Shown: piece after piece, positions 18,568-28,200 of the stretch | Layout: every line of letters begins with the position of its first letter | How positions within the stretch are numbered: the stretch's first letter is position 1 | Assembly: GCF_049671645.1 (NCBI RefSeq) | Contig: NZ_JBATVG010000028.1 | Coordinates: forward strand, 54,723 to 118,722 | DNA from: Castellaniella sp049671645 | GTDB taxonomy: Bacteria; Pseudomonadota; Gammaproteobacteria; Burkholderiales; Burkholderiaceae_B | Reading direction: 5' to 3' | Length of the DNA: 64,000 nucleotides | Program-made: the position numbers and the translations under genes | The notes under the pieces: model-generated | Databases searched by the model: none | What the model was told of the DNA's origin: nothing | The model's input: the letters and a program-made list of their open reading frames with translations, nothing else

Positions 18568-18646
18568 CAGCTTCGCTGCCTAAGATGTTCTCCATGGGCC
18601 GGCCCGCAACCGGCGCCAGTCCATCACAACAAAGGAGACATCCGTC

Positions 18647-19747
18647 ATGCGACACTCAGTCACGCGCACCGCCCTGGCTACCGCCATCCTGTCGGGCTTG
18701 ATGGCCACGGCGGCCATCGCGCAAGCCGTACCGCAAGGCTACCCGGCCAGCTACCAGCAGATCATCGACGGGGCGAAAAAGGAAGGCAAGGTCATCGTCT
18801 ATTCCACGACCGACACCAAGGCCGCCAACCCGGTCATCCAGGATTTCGAAAAAATGTACCCGGGCGTCAAGGTCGAATACAACGACATGAACAGCACCGA
18901 ACTGTACAGCCGCTACCTCAGCGAACAGGCCTCGGGCAGCAACAGCGGCGACGTCGTCTGGAGCTCCGCCATGGACGCGACGATGAAACTGGCCGTCAGC
19001 TACGCCATGACCTATCCCTCGGTCGAGATCTCCCATCTGCCGGACTGGTCGGTCTGGGAAAAGAAAGCCTACGGCACGACCTATGAACCGGCCGTATTCA
19101 TCTACAACAAGCGCCTGGTCAAATCCGGCGAGGTCCCCAAGACCCACGCCGATTTCGCCAAGCTGGTGTCCAGCGACACAGCCCGCTTCAAGAACAAGGT
19201 CACGACCTACGACGTGGAAAAGTCCGCCGTGGGCTTCATGCTGGCCGTGCAGGACAAGCTCAATGATCCCAACTATGAAAGCTTCCTGACGGGTTCCAGC
19301 AAAGCGGGCCTGGTGGTGCAGTCCTCGACCGGCACCATGATGGAGCGGGTGTCTTCCGGCGAAAACCTGCTGGGCTACAACATCCTGGGCTCCTATGCGG
19401 AAACCCGGGCGAAATCCGACCCCAGCCTGGGGGTGGCCTATCCGACCGACTACGCCCTGGTGCTCTCGCGCGTGGCCTTCATCAGCAAGGCGACCCAGCA
19501 TCCCAACGCCTCCAAGCTCTGGATGGACTACCTGCTGTCCCAGCGCGGACAGAACGTGATGGCCAACAAAGCCGACCTGGCTTCGGTGCGCACGGACATC
19601 GACGGCGACAATGACGTCGACGGCATGACCAAGAAACTGGGCAAGGCGCTCAAGCCCATCCCGGTCAACAAGTCCCTGCTGGACTACCTGGATCAGACCA
19701 AGCGCCTGGAGTTCATCAAGATGTGGCGCAAGGACACCGGCAAGTAA
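18647..19747 (+). CDS. ABC transporter periplasmic binding protein, AfuA/FbpA-PgtC type
   Basis: A 366-residue exported protein with signal peptide MRHSVTRTALATAILSGLMATAAIAQA. The type II binding fold starts GAKKEGKVIVYSTTDTKAANPVIQDFEKMYPGVKVEY. Such proteins bind ferric iron or, in the AfuA/PgtC/PhnS branch, phosphorylated sugars, phosphoglycerate or phosphonates; the sequence alone does not decide. It starts after AAGGAGACATCC. It is homologous to the C-terminal domain of the preceding kinase, so transporter and sensor probably recognise related ligands. Confidence 0.9.
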   Translation: MRHSVTRTALATAILSGLMATAAIAQAVPQGYPASYQQIIDGAKKEGKVIVYSTTDTKAANPVIQDFEKMYPGVKVEYNDMNSTELYSRYLSEQASGSNSGDVVWSSAMDATMKLAVSYAMTYPSVEISHLPDWSVWEKKAYGTTYEPAVFIYNKRLVKSGEVPKTHADFAKLVSSDTARFKNKVTTYDVEKSAVGFMLAVQDKLNDPNYESFLTGSSKAGLVVQSSTGTMMERVSSGENLLGYNILGSYAETRAKSDPSLGVAYPTDYALVLSRVAFISKATQHPNASKLWMDYLLSQRGQNVMANKADLASVRTDIDGDNDVDGMTKKLGKALKPIPVNKSLLDYLDQTKRLEFIKMWRKDTGK

Positions 19748-19777
19748 GTCGCCGGCCTTTCCTTCCGCCCCCCCTGA

Positions 19778-19804
19778 CCCGCGCCCGCTTCCAAAGGGCG
19801 CGGG
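19778..19804 (+). other. Intercistronic GC-rich stem-loop
   Basis: CCCGCGCCC (19,778-19,786) pairs perfectly with GGGCGCGGG (19,796-19,804) around a 9-base loop. It lies between the binding-protein stop and the permease start, without a U-tract. Such structures commonly protect the upstream binding-protein mRNA and lower permease expression. Confidence 0.55.
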
Positions 19805-19834
19805 CGGGGCCTTCCACTGCAACAGGATGCCCTC

Positions 19835-21604
19835 ATGTCGTTCCTGCGCATACGGCGGCAATCTCTGCCGCGCGGCCTGGTGGTGGCGCTGACCGCACTG
19901 GCGATCTATCTGCCGCTGTCGTTCATCATTGTCCAGAGTTTCCTGTCGGAACCCTTCTTCATGCCCGACAAGCACGTCGGACTGGATGCCTTCCGCTTCA
20001 TTTTCGCCGACCCCGATTTCTACGAGGCGCTGAAAAGCGGCTTCGCGCTGGCCGGCGGCCTGGTCGTGATCGCCGTGCCGCTGGGCGGCATCCTGGCCTT
20101 CCTGGTATCGCGCACCGATCTGCCGGGACGCCGCTGGATCCAGCCGCTGATCCTGGTGCCGGTGTTCGTCTCGCCCATGGTGCTGGGCTTCGGCTACGTG
20201 GTGGCGGCCGGCCCGGTGGGCTTCTTTTCGACCTGGGCCCAGAATCTGCTGGGCTTCGTGCCCTGGAACATCTATTCGCTGCCGGCCATCATCGTCATCG
20301 CCGGGCTGACGCACGTGCCCTACGCCTACCTGTACATCTCGTCGGCCCTGCACAGCCTGGGCTCGGACGTGGAAGAGGCCGCCCGCAGCACCGGCGCCTC
20401 CCCCCTGCAGGTGATGACGGCCGTCAGCCTGCCCATGGTGCGCCCGGCGCTGTCCTACGCCTCGGTCCTGCTGTTCTTCCTGGGGCTGGAAGTCTTCGGC
20501 CTGATGCTGGTGCTGGGCGACCCGGAAGGCCACCTGGTGCTGTCCACCTACCTGTACAAACTGACCAACAAGCTGGGGATCCCGTCCTACCACCTGATGG
20601 CGGCGGTGGCCATCGTGCTGATCGCCTTCACCATCCCCCTGGTGATGCTGCAAAGACGGCTGCTGGCCAGCGCCGCCCGCTACGCCACCGTCAAGGGCAA
20701 GGTCACCCGCCCCCGCGTGCTGCCGCTGGGCAAATGGCGCGGCGCGGCCGGGGCCGTCGTCGGCCTGTGGCTGTTCGTGGCCATCATCGTGCCGCTGACG
20801 GGCGTGGTGCTGCGGGCCTTCGTCACCAACTGGGGCATCGGCATCTCCCTGACCGACGTGCTGTCCATCCATGCCTTCCAGACGATCTGGGAACAGCCCA
20901 CCCTGATGCGCGCCATCTGGAACTCCATCCTGATCGGCGTGATCGGCGGGGCTCTGGCCGTGGCCTGCTATACCGCCATCGCCCTGGCCGGGCACCGCAA
21001 GCAGGACCACGTGACGCGGTTCCTGGACTACAGCGTGCTGGTGCCCCGCGCCGTGCCCGGGCTGCTGGCCGGCCTGGCATTCCTGTGGATCTTCCTGTTC
21101 GTGCCGATGTGGTTGAAGAATTCCCTGGCCGACGGCTGGCTGTCGGTGCTGCCCGGCGCCCTGTGGATGCAGGACCACCTGATCGAGCCGTTGCGCGGCC
21201 TGAGGTCCACCATCTTCAGCGTCTGGCTGGCCTACTCCGTGGTCTGGATGGCCTATGGCCTGCGCCTGATTTCCGCCACCCTGCTGCAGGTGTCGCCGGA
21301 ACTCGAAGAAGCCGCACGCAGCACCGGCGCCCGGCAATCCCAGGTCACCCGCCACATCACGGTGCCGCTGGCCCGCTACGGCCTGATCGGTTCCTGGCTG
21401 CTGATGTTCCTGATCTTCGAGCGCGAATACTCCACCGGGGTCTATCTGTTGACGCCGGGCACGGAAACCATCGGCTCGATGCTGGTGTCCCTGTGGGCCA
21501 CCGGCGCCATCGACATCGTCGCCGCGCTGTCCTTCATCAATATCCTGCTGGTCGTCATCGGCATGGGTGTCGCACTACGTTTCGGAGTCAAGCTTCATGA
21601 TTGA
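19835..21604 (+). CDS. ABC transporter permease, fused double-domain (AfuB/FbpB type)
   Basis: A 589-residue inner-membrane protein formed of two tandem permease halves, each with an EAA loop. The first is EEAARSTGASPLQVMTAVSLP (about residue 185) and the second EEAARSTGARQSQVTRHITVP (about 490). One chain therefore supplies both halves of the channel, as in FbpB/AfuB. Its stop overlaps the ATPase start by 8 bases. Confidence 0.92.
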   Translation: MSFLRIRRQSLPRGLVVALTALAIYLPLSFIIVQSFLSEPFFMPDKHVGLDAFRFIFADPDFYEALKSGFALAGGLVVIAVPLGGILAFLVSRTDLPGRRWIQPLILVPVFVSPMVLGFGYVVAAGPVGFFSTWAQNLLGFVPWNIYSLPAIIVIAGLTHVPYAYLYISSALHSLGSDVEEAARSTGASPLQVMTAVSLPMVRPALSYASVLLFFLGLEVFGLMLVLGDPEGHLVLSTYLYKLTNKLGIPSYHLMAAVAIVLIAFTIPLVMLQRRLLASAARYATVKGKVTRPRVLPLGKWRGAAGAVVGLWLFVAIIVPLTGVVLRAFVTNWGIGISLTDVLSIHAFQTIWEQPTLMRAIWNSILIGVIGGALAVACYTAIALAGHRKQDHVTRFLDYSVLVPRAVPGLLAGLAFLWIFLFVPMWLKNSLADGWLSVLPGALWMQDHLIEPLRGLRSTIFSVWLAYSVVWMAYGLRLISATLLQVSPELEEAARSTGARQSQVTRHITVPLARYGLIGSWLLMFLIFEREYSTGVYLLTPGTETIGSMLVSLWATGAIDIVAALSFINILLVVIGMGVALRFGVKLHD

Positions 21605-22676
21605 ACTCACTGTCCAGGACCTGTACCTGAATTACGGGACCAATCCGGTGCTCAAAGGCGTCTCGCTGGAACTGCAGCGCGGCGAAGTCGTGGCCCTGCT
21701 GGGCTCGTCGGGCAGCGGCAAGACCACGCTGCTGCGAGCCATCGCCGGGCTGGAACAGGCCAGCCAGGGCCGCATCACCATGAACGAACGCGTGCTGTTC
21801 GACGGCGACTCCCGCACCGAAATGCCGGCCGAACACCGCGACCTGGGCATCGTCTTCCAGTCCTACGCGCTCTGGCCGCACAAGACCGTGGAAGAAAACA
21901 TCGCCTACCCCCTGAAGCTGCGCAAGGTCAAGACCGCCGAACAGCACACCCGCGTCCAGGAGATTCTGGACCAATTGGGCATGGGCAAGCTGGGCAAACG
22001 CTACCCCAACGAGCTGTCCGGCGGGCAGCAGCAGCGCGTGGCCATCGGCCGGGCGTTGGTCTACAACCCGCCCGTGCTGCTGCTGGACGAACCTCTATCC
22101 AATCTGGACGCCAAGCTGAGGGAAGAAGCCCGCGCCTTCCTGCGCGAGCTGATCCTGCGCCTGGGCCTGTCGGCCATCATGGTGACGCACGACCAGGCGG
22201 AAGCCATGGCGATCGCCGACCGCATCCTGCTGCTGCACAACGGCCAGATCGAACAGCAGGGCACGCCGCAGGAAATGTACGCCTCGCCCAGGACGCGGTT
22301 CTGCGCCGAATTCATGGGCAGCAACAACAGCCTGCAGGGCAAGGTCATTCAGGCGGACAACCAGCGGGCCACGCTGCAAGGCGCGGACTGGTCGATTTCG
22401 GGCACGGCGATGGCGCCGCTGTCCAGCGGACAGGATGCCGTGGCCATCATCCGCCTGGAACAGGTGGCGCTCAGCCAGGACGCCACGCCCAACAGCATCC
22501 GCATGCCGGTGTCGGCCAGCATGTACCTGGGCGACAAATGGGAATACCTGTTTCGCCAGGCCGGCGCGCACGACCCGGAGGGCCTGACCCTGCGCGCCTA
22601 TGGACGCCAGGAAAGAACGCCCGATCCCTGCTATCTGAGCATGCCCCCGGAAGCGGTCTGGATTTTCCCGGCCTGA
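21597..22676 (+). CDS. ABC transporter ATP-binding protein, AfuC/FbpC type
   Basis: A 359-residue ATPase: Walker A GSSGSGKTT 36-44, signature LSGGQQQRVAIGRALV, Walker B LLLDEPLSNLDAKL, and a C-terminal TOBE-like regulatory domain after about residue 240. The frame opens ten codons earlier, but the ATG at 21,597 has GGAG upstream and matches the family start. Last gene of the kinase-importer operon 15,396-22,676. Confidence 0.92.
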   Translation: MIELTVQDLYLNYGTNPVLKGVSLELQRGEVVALLGSSGSGKTTLLRAIAGLEQASQGRITMNERVLFDGDSRTEMPAEHRDLGIVFQSYALWPHKTVEENIAYPLKLRKVKTAEQHTRVQEILDQLGMGKLGKRYPNELSGGQQQRVAIGRALVYNPPVLLLDEPLSNLDAKLREEARAFLRELILRLGLSAIMVTHDQAEAMAIADRILLLHNGQIEQQGTPQEMYASPRTRFCAEFMGSNNSLQGKVIQADNQRATLQGADWSISGTAMAPLSSGQDAVAIIRLEQVALSQDATPNSIRMPVSASMYLGDKWEYLFRQAGAHDPEGLTLRAYGRQERTPDPCYLSMPPEAVWIFPA

Positions 22677-22780
22677 ACCGCCGGCGGCGGCCCGTCGCAC
22701 GGGAACGGGCGAGCCCCGGTCGGCCGCTGCCGCCCGCCCAGGCGGTATCATGACTCAGAGCCTGAACCTGGAGTCGCGTC

Positions 22781-25117
22781 ATGACCGTTGTGCTGATCCT
22801 GATCGTGCTCGTCCTGGCAGCATCGGCCATCGTGCTGACGCAGCGGGACTGGCGCCTGAAATTCCTGAGCCGTCCCCTGTACAAGCTGTTCCGGCGCATC
22901 CTGCCCCGCATGTCGGACACCGAACGCGAGGCCCTGGAAGCCGGCACGGTCTGGTGGGACGGCGCCCTGTTTTCCGGCCGGCCCAGCGCCCGCGCCCTGC
23001 ATGCCATCCCCGCCCCCCGGCTGTCGGAAGAAGAGCAATCCTTCCTGGACCGGGAAGTCGAAACGCTGTGCGCCATGGTGCACGACTGGCAGGTGACGCG
23101 CCAGGATCTGGACCTGCCCCCGCAGGCTTGGGATTACATCAAGACACACCGCTTCTTCGGCATGATCATCCCGAAGGAATACGGCGGGCTGGGGTTTTCC
23201 GCCAGCGCCCATTCGGCCGTCGTGACCCGGTTGGCATCGCGTAATTCAGCGCTGTCGGCCACCGTCATGGTCCCGAACTCGCTAGGCCCGGCGGAACTGC
23301 TGCTGCGCTACGGCACGCAGGCGCAGAAAGACCATTACCTGCCCCGCCTGGCGCGCGGCGAGGACATCCCCGCCTTCGGCCTGACCAGCCCCTGGGCGGG
23401 ATCGGACGCCGCCGCCATCCCGGACCACGGCATCGTCTGCCAAGGCACGTGGCAGGGCCAGGAGGTCCTGGGCATGCGAGTCACCTGGGACAAGCGCTAC
23501 ATCACGCTGGGACCGGTCTGCACGGTGCTGGGGCTGGCATTCCGGCTCTACGATCCGGACGGCCTGCTGGGCGACGAACCTGATATCGGCATCACCTGCG
23601 CCCTGGTGCCGCGCGATCACCCCGGGGTCGAGATCGGCCGGCGCCATTTTCCGCTGGACGCCATGTTCATGAACGGCCCCACGCGGGGGCGCGACGTGTT
23701 CATGCCGCTGGACTTCATCATCGGCGGCCCGGAACAGGCGGGCCAGGGTTGGCGCATGCTGATGGAATGCCTGGCGGCGGGACGCTCGATCTCCTTGCCT
23801 TCGTCCTACGCCGGCATGGCGCAGCTGACCGCGCGAGCGGTCGGCGCCTACAGCGTGGTCCGCAATCAGTTCCGCACCCGCATCCACAAATTCGAGGGGG
23901 TCATCGAGCCGCTGGCCCGCATCGGCGCGAATACCTACCTGATGGATGCCGCGCGATCCATGACGGCCGGCGCCGTCGACCTGGGCGAAAAACCCGCCGT
24001 ACTGTCCGCCATCGCCAAATATCACGTCACCGAACGCGGCCGCGCCGTGGTCAACGACGGCATGGACATCATCGGCGGCAAGGGCATCATCCTGGGGCCG
24101 CAGAATTTCCTGGGACGCGCCTACCAGCAGATCCCCGTGGGCATCACCGTCGAAGGCGCGAACATCCTCACCCGCAGTCTGATCATCTTCGGCCAGGGCG
24201 CCATCCGCTGCCATCCGTTCGTGCTGGCGGAAATGCGCGCCGCGCAGGCCAGCGATCCGGAACAGGGCCTGGCGGATTTCGACGTGGCGTTCTGGGGGCA
24301 TATGCGCCACGCGGCCGCCAATAAATTGCGCGCGATCGGGCATGGCTGGACAGGCGCCCTGCTGGCCCGCCCCGATACCGACGTCGCCCCCGGCATGGCA
24401 CGCTATTACCGGCAGTTGACGCGATTTTCAGCCGCATTCGCCACGCTGGCGGATGCTTCCATGCTGGTGCTGGGCGGCTCGCTGAAGCGGCGCGAATCGA
24501 TCTCCGCGCGGCTGGGCGACGTGCTGTCGCAGCTCTACCTGATTTCCGCCACGCTCAAGCGTTTCGAAGACGAGGGCCGCCAGGCCGCCGATGCTCCGCT
24601 GGCGCACTGGGCCATCCAGGATGCGTTCTGCCGGACCCAGGAAGCCATCGAAGGGGTACTGAGCAACTTCCCCAACCGGTTCCTGGCCTGCGCCCTGCGG
24701 GTGCTGCTGTTCCCCTGGGGCCGCAGTTTCTCAGCACCTTCGGACACGCTGTCCGCGGCCGTGGCGGACGCGCTCTGCACCCCGGGCGACACCCGGAACC
24801 GCCTGACCCGCCTGGCCTACGTGCCCGCCGCCCAGGAAGAACCGGTGGGAGCCCTGGAAGCCGCGTTGCAGGCCGTGCTGGCCACGCAGCCGCTGGATGC
24901 CCGCGTGCGTGAGTTCGAAAAATCAGGACGACTTCCCGCAGGCGACCCGCGCGCCAATGTGCGCGACATCGCCGAGGCCGTCCACGCCGCCGGAGGACTG
25001 ACGGACGAGGAATACGAACGCCTGCGCACCCGCAACGCCTTGTGCGACAGGGTGATCGCCGTGGACGACTTCGCCCCGGACTTCCAGGGGCCGTCGGGAG
25101 CGCAGACGCGGGGCTGA
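22781..25117 (+). CDS. fadE: Acyl-CoA dehydrogenase, FadE type
   Basis: A 778-residue acyl-CoA dehydrogenase, first step of fatty-acid beta-oxidation. The N-terminal hydrophobic segment (residues 2-20) and the long C-terminal extension are typical of enterobacterial-style FadE. The core has GMIIPKEYGGLGFS, FGLTSPWAGSDAA and the GGKGI...GRAYQQIPVGITVEGANILTRSL segment. It stands alone and converges on purL; the intervening 134 bp contains the IS-like palindrome. Confidence 0.93.
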   Translation: MTVVLILIVLVLAASAIVLTQRDWRLKFLSRPLYKLFRRILPRMSDTEREALEAGTVWWDGALFSGRPSARALHAIPAPRLSEEEQSFLDREVETLCAMVHDWQVTRQDLDLPPQAWDYIKTHRFFGMIIPKEYGGLGFSASAHSAVVTRLASRNSALSATVMVPNSLGPAELLLRYGTQAQKDHYLPRLARGEDIPAFGLTSPWAGSDAAAIPDHGIVCQGTWQGQEVLGMRVTWDKRYITLGPVCTVLGLAFRLYDPDGLLGDEPDIGITCALVPRDHPGVEIGRRHFPLDAMFMNGPTRGRDVFMPLDFIIGGPEQAGQGWRMLMECLAAGRSISLPSSYAGMAQLTARAVGAYSVVRNQFRTRIHKFEGVIEPLARIGANTYLMDAARSMTAGAVDLGEKPAVLSAIAKYHVTERGRAVVNDGMDIIGGKGIILGPQNFLGRAYQQIPVGITVEGANILTRSLIIFGQGAIRCHPFVLAEMRAAQASDPEQGLADFDVAFWGHMRHAAANKLRAIGHGWTGALLARPDTDVAPGMARYYRQLTRFSAAFATLADASMLVLGGSLKRRESISARLGDVLSQLYLISATLKRFEDEGRQAADAPLAHWAIQDAFCRTQEAIEGVLSNFPNRFLACALRVLLFPWGRSFSAPSDTLSAAVADALCTPGDTRNRLTRLAYVPAAQEEPVGALEAALQAVLATQPLDARVREFEKSGRLPAGDPRANVRDIAEAVHAAGGLTDEEYERLRTRNALCDRVIAVDDFAPDFQGPSGAQTRG

Positions 25118-25176
25118 TCCCCCCACCTCGCGGTCTGCAGGCCGCTCGGATTCGATCGGCACAGAAGGGTCCGCAG

Positions 25177-25228
25177 TGAACTGCACCCAAAAAGTTGGAC
25201 ACCGATCCAACCTTTGAGGGTCAGTTCA
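25177..25228. mobile_element. Remnant of an IS3-family element: two inverted ends joined
   Basis: A left arm of 23 bp beginning TGAACTGCACCC (25,177-25,199) and an inverted right arm ending GGGTCAGTTCA (25,206-25,228) are separated by only six bases. The arms match the TGAACTG...AAAAGTTGGA ends common in the IS3/IS150 group. The trinucleotide CAG directly flanks both sides (25,174-25,176 and 25,229-25,231), as expected for a short target duplication. The whole transposase is missing. As a strong hairpin between convergent fadE and purL it could also serve as a two-way terminator. Confidence 0.6.
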
Positions 25229-25251
25229 CAGGGACCATTTTCAGTCCTGTC

Positions 25252-28200
25252 TCATCCCAAAAAGGTCCGCGCGTTGCGGAACATCCGCATCCAGGGGGTA
25301 TAGCCGCCGTGGATCGTGCCGTCTCCGCCCTGGTCCGCCGTCCCCCAGCGGGCCGGTCGCCAGGACATGGCGACGTTGCGCGTGACCCGTTCCGGGTGCG
25401 GCATCATGGCGGTAAAGCGGCCATCGGCCGTGGTGACGGCGGTCAGGCCGTCCGGACTGCCGTTGGGATTGGCGGGATAGGCCTGGGTGCGCGTGCCGCG
25501 ATTGTCCACGAAAGCGGCCGCCGCCAGCACCTGCCGGGCATCGCCCTGCTGGCTGAAATTGGCGTAGCCTTCGCCGTGCGCCACGGCGATGGGCGCACGC
25601 GTTCCGGCCATGCCGGCAAAGAACAGGGACGGCGAATCCAGGATCTCGACCAGAGACAGCCGGGCCTCGTATTTTTCCGAAACGTTGCGAGTGAAGCGCG
25701 GCCAGTGCTGCGCGCCCGGAATCATGTCGGCCAGCGCGGCCAGCATCTGGCAGCCATTGCACACGCCCAGGGCGAAGACGTCAGGGCGGGCGAAGAAGCC
25801 GCCGAACTGGTCGGCCAGCGCTGCGTTGAAGCGGATCGTGCGGGCCCAGCCTTCGCCCGCGCCCAGCACGTCGCCATAGCTGAAGCCGCCCACGGCGACC
25901 AGGCCCTGCATGTCTTCCAGGCGGATGCGCCCGGCCAGCAGGTCGGTCATGTGCACGTCCACCGCCTGGAAGCCCGCCACGTCGAAGGCCCAGGCCATTT
26001 CCACCTGACTGTTGCAGCCCTGCTCGCGCAAAATGGCGACCCGGGGACGGGCGCCGGCGGCGATGAAGGGCGCCGCCACGTCTTTCTGCGGGTCGAAATC
26101 CACCCGAGGCGCCAGCCCCGGATTCTCCGTGTCCAGCCAGGTATCGTATTCGGCCTGGGCGCAATCGGGATGGTCGCGCCGCGCCATGATGCGGCGGGTG
26201 GTTTCGCTCCAGATCTGCCCCAATTCGGCCAGGGGCCGTTGATACAGGATGGCGCCATCGCGGAACACCTGCAGTTCCTGCTTGGCGTTCAACATGCCGA
26301 CCACCTGCGTGACGGCCGATAGGCCGGCCTGGCGCAGGAACTGCAGGATCTCGTCGCGATGGGCGCGCGGCACCTGCAGCAGCCAGCCGGCCTCCTCGTT
26401 GAAGAGCGCCGTCAGATTGTGCTCGTGGTGCAGGACCGCCACCTGATCGTTGCGGATCTTGTAGTCGCCGGCATCGGCCGTGTGCGGATCGATGGTCAGC
26501 ATGTCCAGGTTCAGGGACACGCCCACGTGGCCGGCGAAGGCCATTTCGGCGGCCGCGGCCAGCAGGCCGCCATCGGAGCGGTCGTGGCAGGCCAGCACCC
26601 AGCCGCGCGCGACCAGTTCACGCACGGTCAGGAAGGCCGTGCGCAGCAGATTGCCATCCTGCATGTCGGGCGTTTCGGCGCCCAGGCCACGGAAGACCTG
26701 CCCCAGGACCGAACCGCCCATGCGCTGGCGCCCTTCGCCCAGATCGATCAGCAGCAGCACGGAATCGCCGGCATCGGTGCGCAGCTGCGGGGTGACGGTG
26801 GCGCGCACATCGGCCACCGGCGCGAAGGCCGTGACCACCAGCGACACCGGAGAAACGACTTGATGATCGCCCGCGTCGTCCTGCCAGGCGGTGCGCATGG
26901 ACAGGGAATCCTTGCCCACGGGAATCGACAGGCCCAGCGTCTGGCACCAGTCGCTGACAGCGGCCACGGTATCGAACAAGGCGGCATCCTGGCCCGGCGC
27001 ACCGCAGGCCGCCATCCAGTTGGCGGACAGCTTGACGTCTTCCAGGCGGGCCACCCCGGCGGCCGCCAGATTGGTCAGGGCCTCGGTCACGGCCATACGG
27101 CCGGATGCCGCCGGATTCAGCACGGCGATCGGGCTGCGTTCGCCCAGCGCCATGGCTTCGCCGGCAACCCCTTCGTAGTCGCGCAGGGTGACGGCGCAAT
27201 CCGCGACGGGAACCTGCCACGGCCCCACCATCTGGTCGCGGGCCGTCAGGCCGCCCACCGTGCGGTCGCCGATGGTGATCAGGAAGGATTTGCTGGCCAC
27301 CGTCGGATGACGCAGCACCCGTTCCACGGCATCGGGCAGTTCGATATCGGCCAGGTCCAGCGGAACGCCGTCCAGGTCGACCCGGCGAGCGTCGCGCTGC
27401 ATGCGCGGCGGCTTGCCCAGGATCACGTCCACGGGCACATCCACAGGCCGCAAGGCGGTGGCGGGCAGTTCGCCCTCCGGGCGATCCAGGCCCGGCAGGC
27501 CCTCGCCCAGGGTCACGCGCAGGCGGCGTTCCTCGGTCGCCACGCCCACGACGGCGTAGGGACAGCGCTCGCGATCGGCAATCCGCGCGAAGCGGTCCAG
27601 ATCGGCCGGCAGGATGGCCAGCACATAGCGTTCCTGGGATTCGTTGCTCCAGATTTCGGCGGGCGAGAGACCGGATTCTTCCAGAGGCACGCGCTGCAAT
27701 TCGAATTCCGCGCCCCGCCCGGCATCATTGACCAGTTCGGGGAAGGCATTGGACAAGCCGCCCGCGCCCACGTCGTGGATGGCCAGGACCGGGTTGCCGT
27801 CCCCCTGCTGCCAGCAGCGGTCGATGACTTCCTGGGCGCGGCGCTGCATCTCCGGATTGCCGCGCTGCACGGAATCGAAGTCCAGGTCCGCCTGATTGGT
27901 GCCCGCGCCCATGCTGGACGCCGCCCCCCCGCCCATGCCGATGCGCATGCCCGGCCCGCCCAGCTGCACCAGCAGCGCTCCGGGGGGCAGAGGGTCTTTG
28001 TGTGTCAGCCGGGCATCGATCTGGCCCAGGCCGCCCGCCAGCATGATGGGCTTGTGATAGCCCCACCGCACCCCGGCCACGGTCTGTTCGAAGCTGCGGA
28101 AATAGCCCAGCAGATTGGGCCGGCCGAATTCATTGTTGAAAGCTGCGCCGCCGATAGGGCCTTCGATCATGATGTCCAGCGGCGTGGCGATGCGATCCGG

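Noticed and set aside
18656..21355. An 899-codon minus-strand frame opposite the binding-protein and permease genes
   Set aside because: Composition is a Gln/His/Gly/Arg-rich shadow typical of antisense frames; the plus strand carries clear ABC transporter genes.
15396..22676. Firm naming of the importer as a ferric-iron transporter
   Set aside because: The same family transports phosphorylated sugars, phosphoglycerate and phosphonates; the sequence alone does not settle the ligand.
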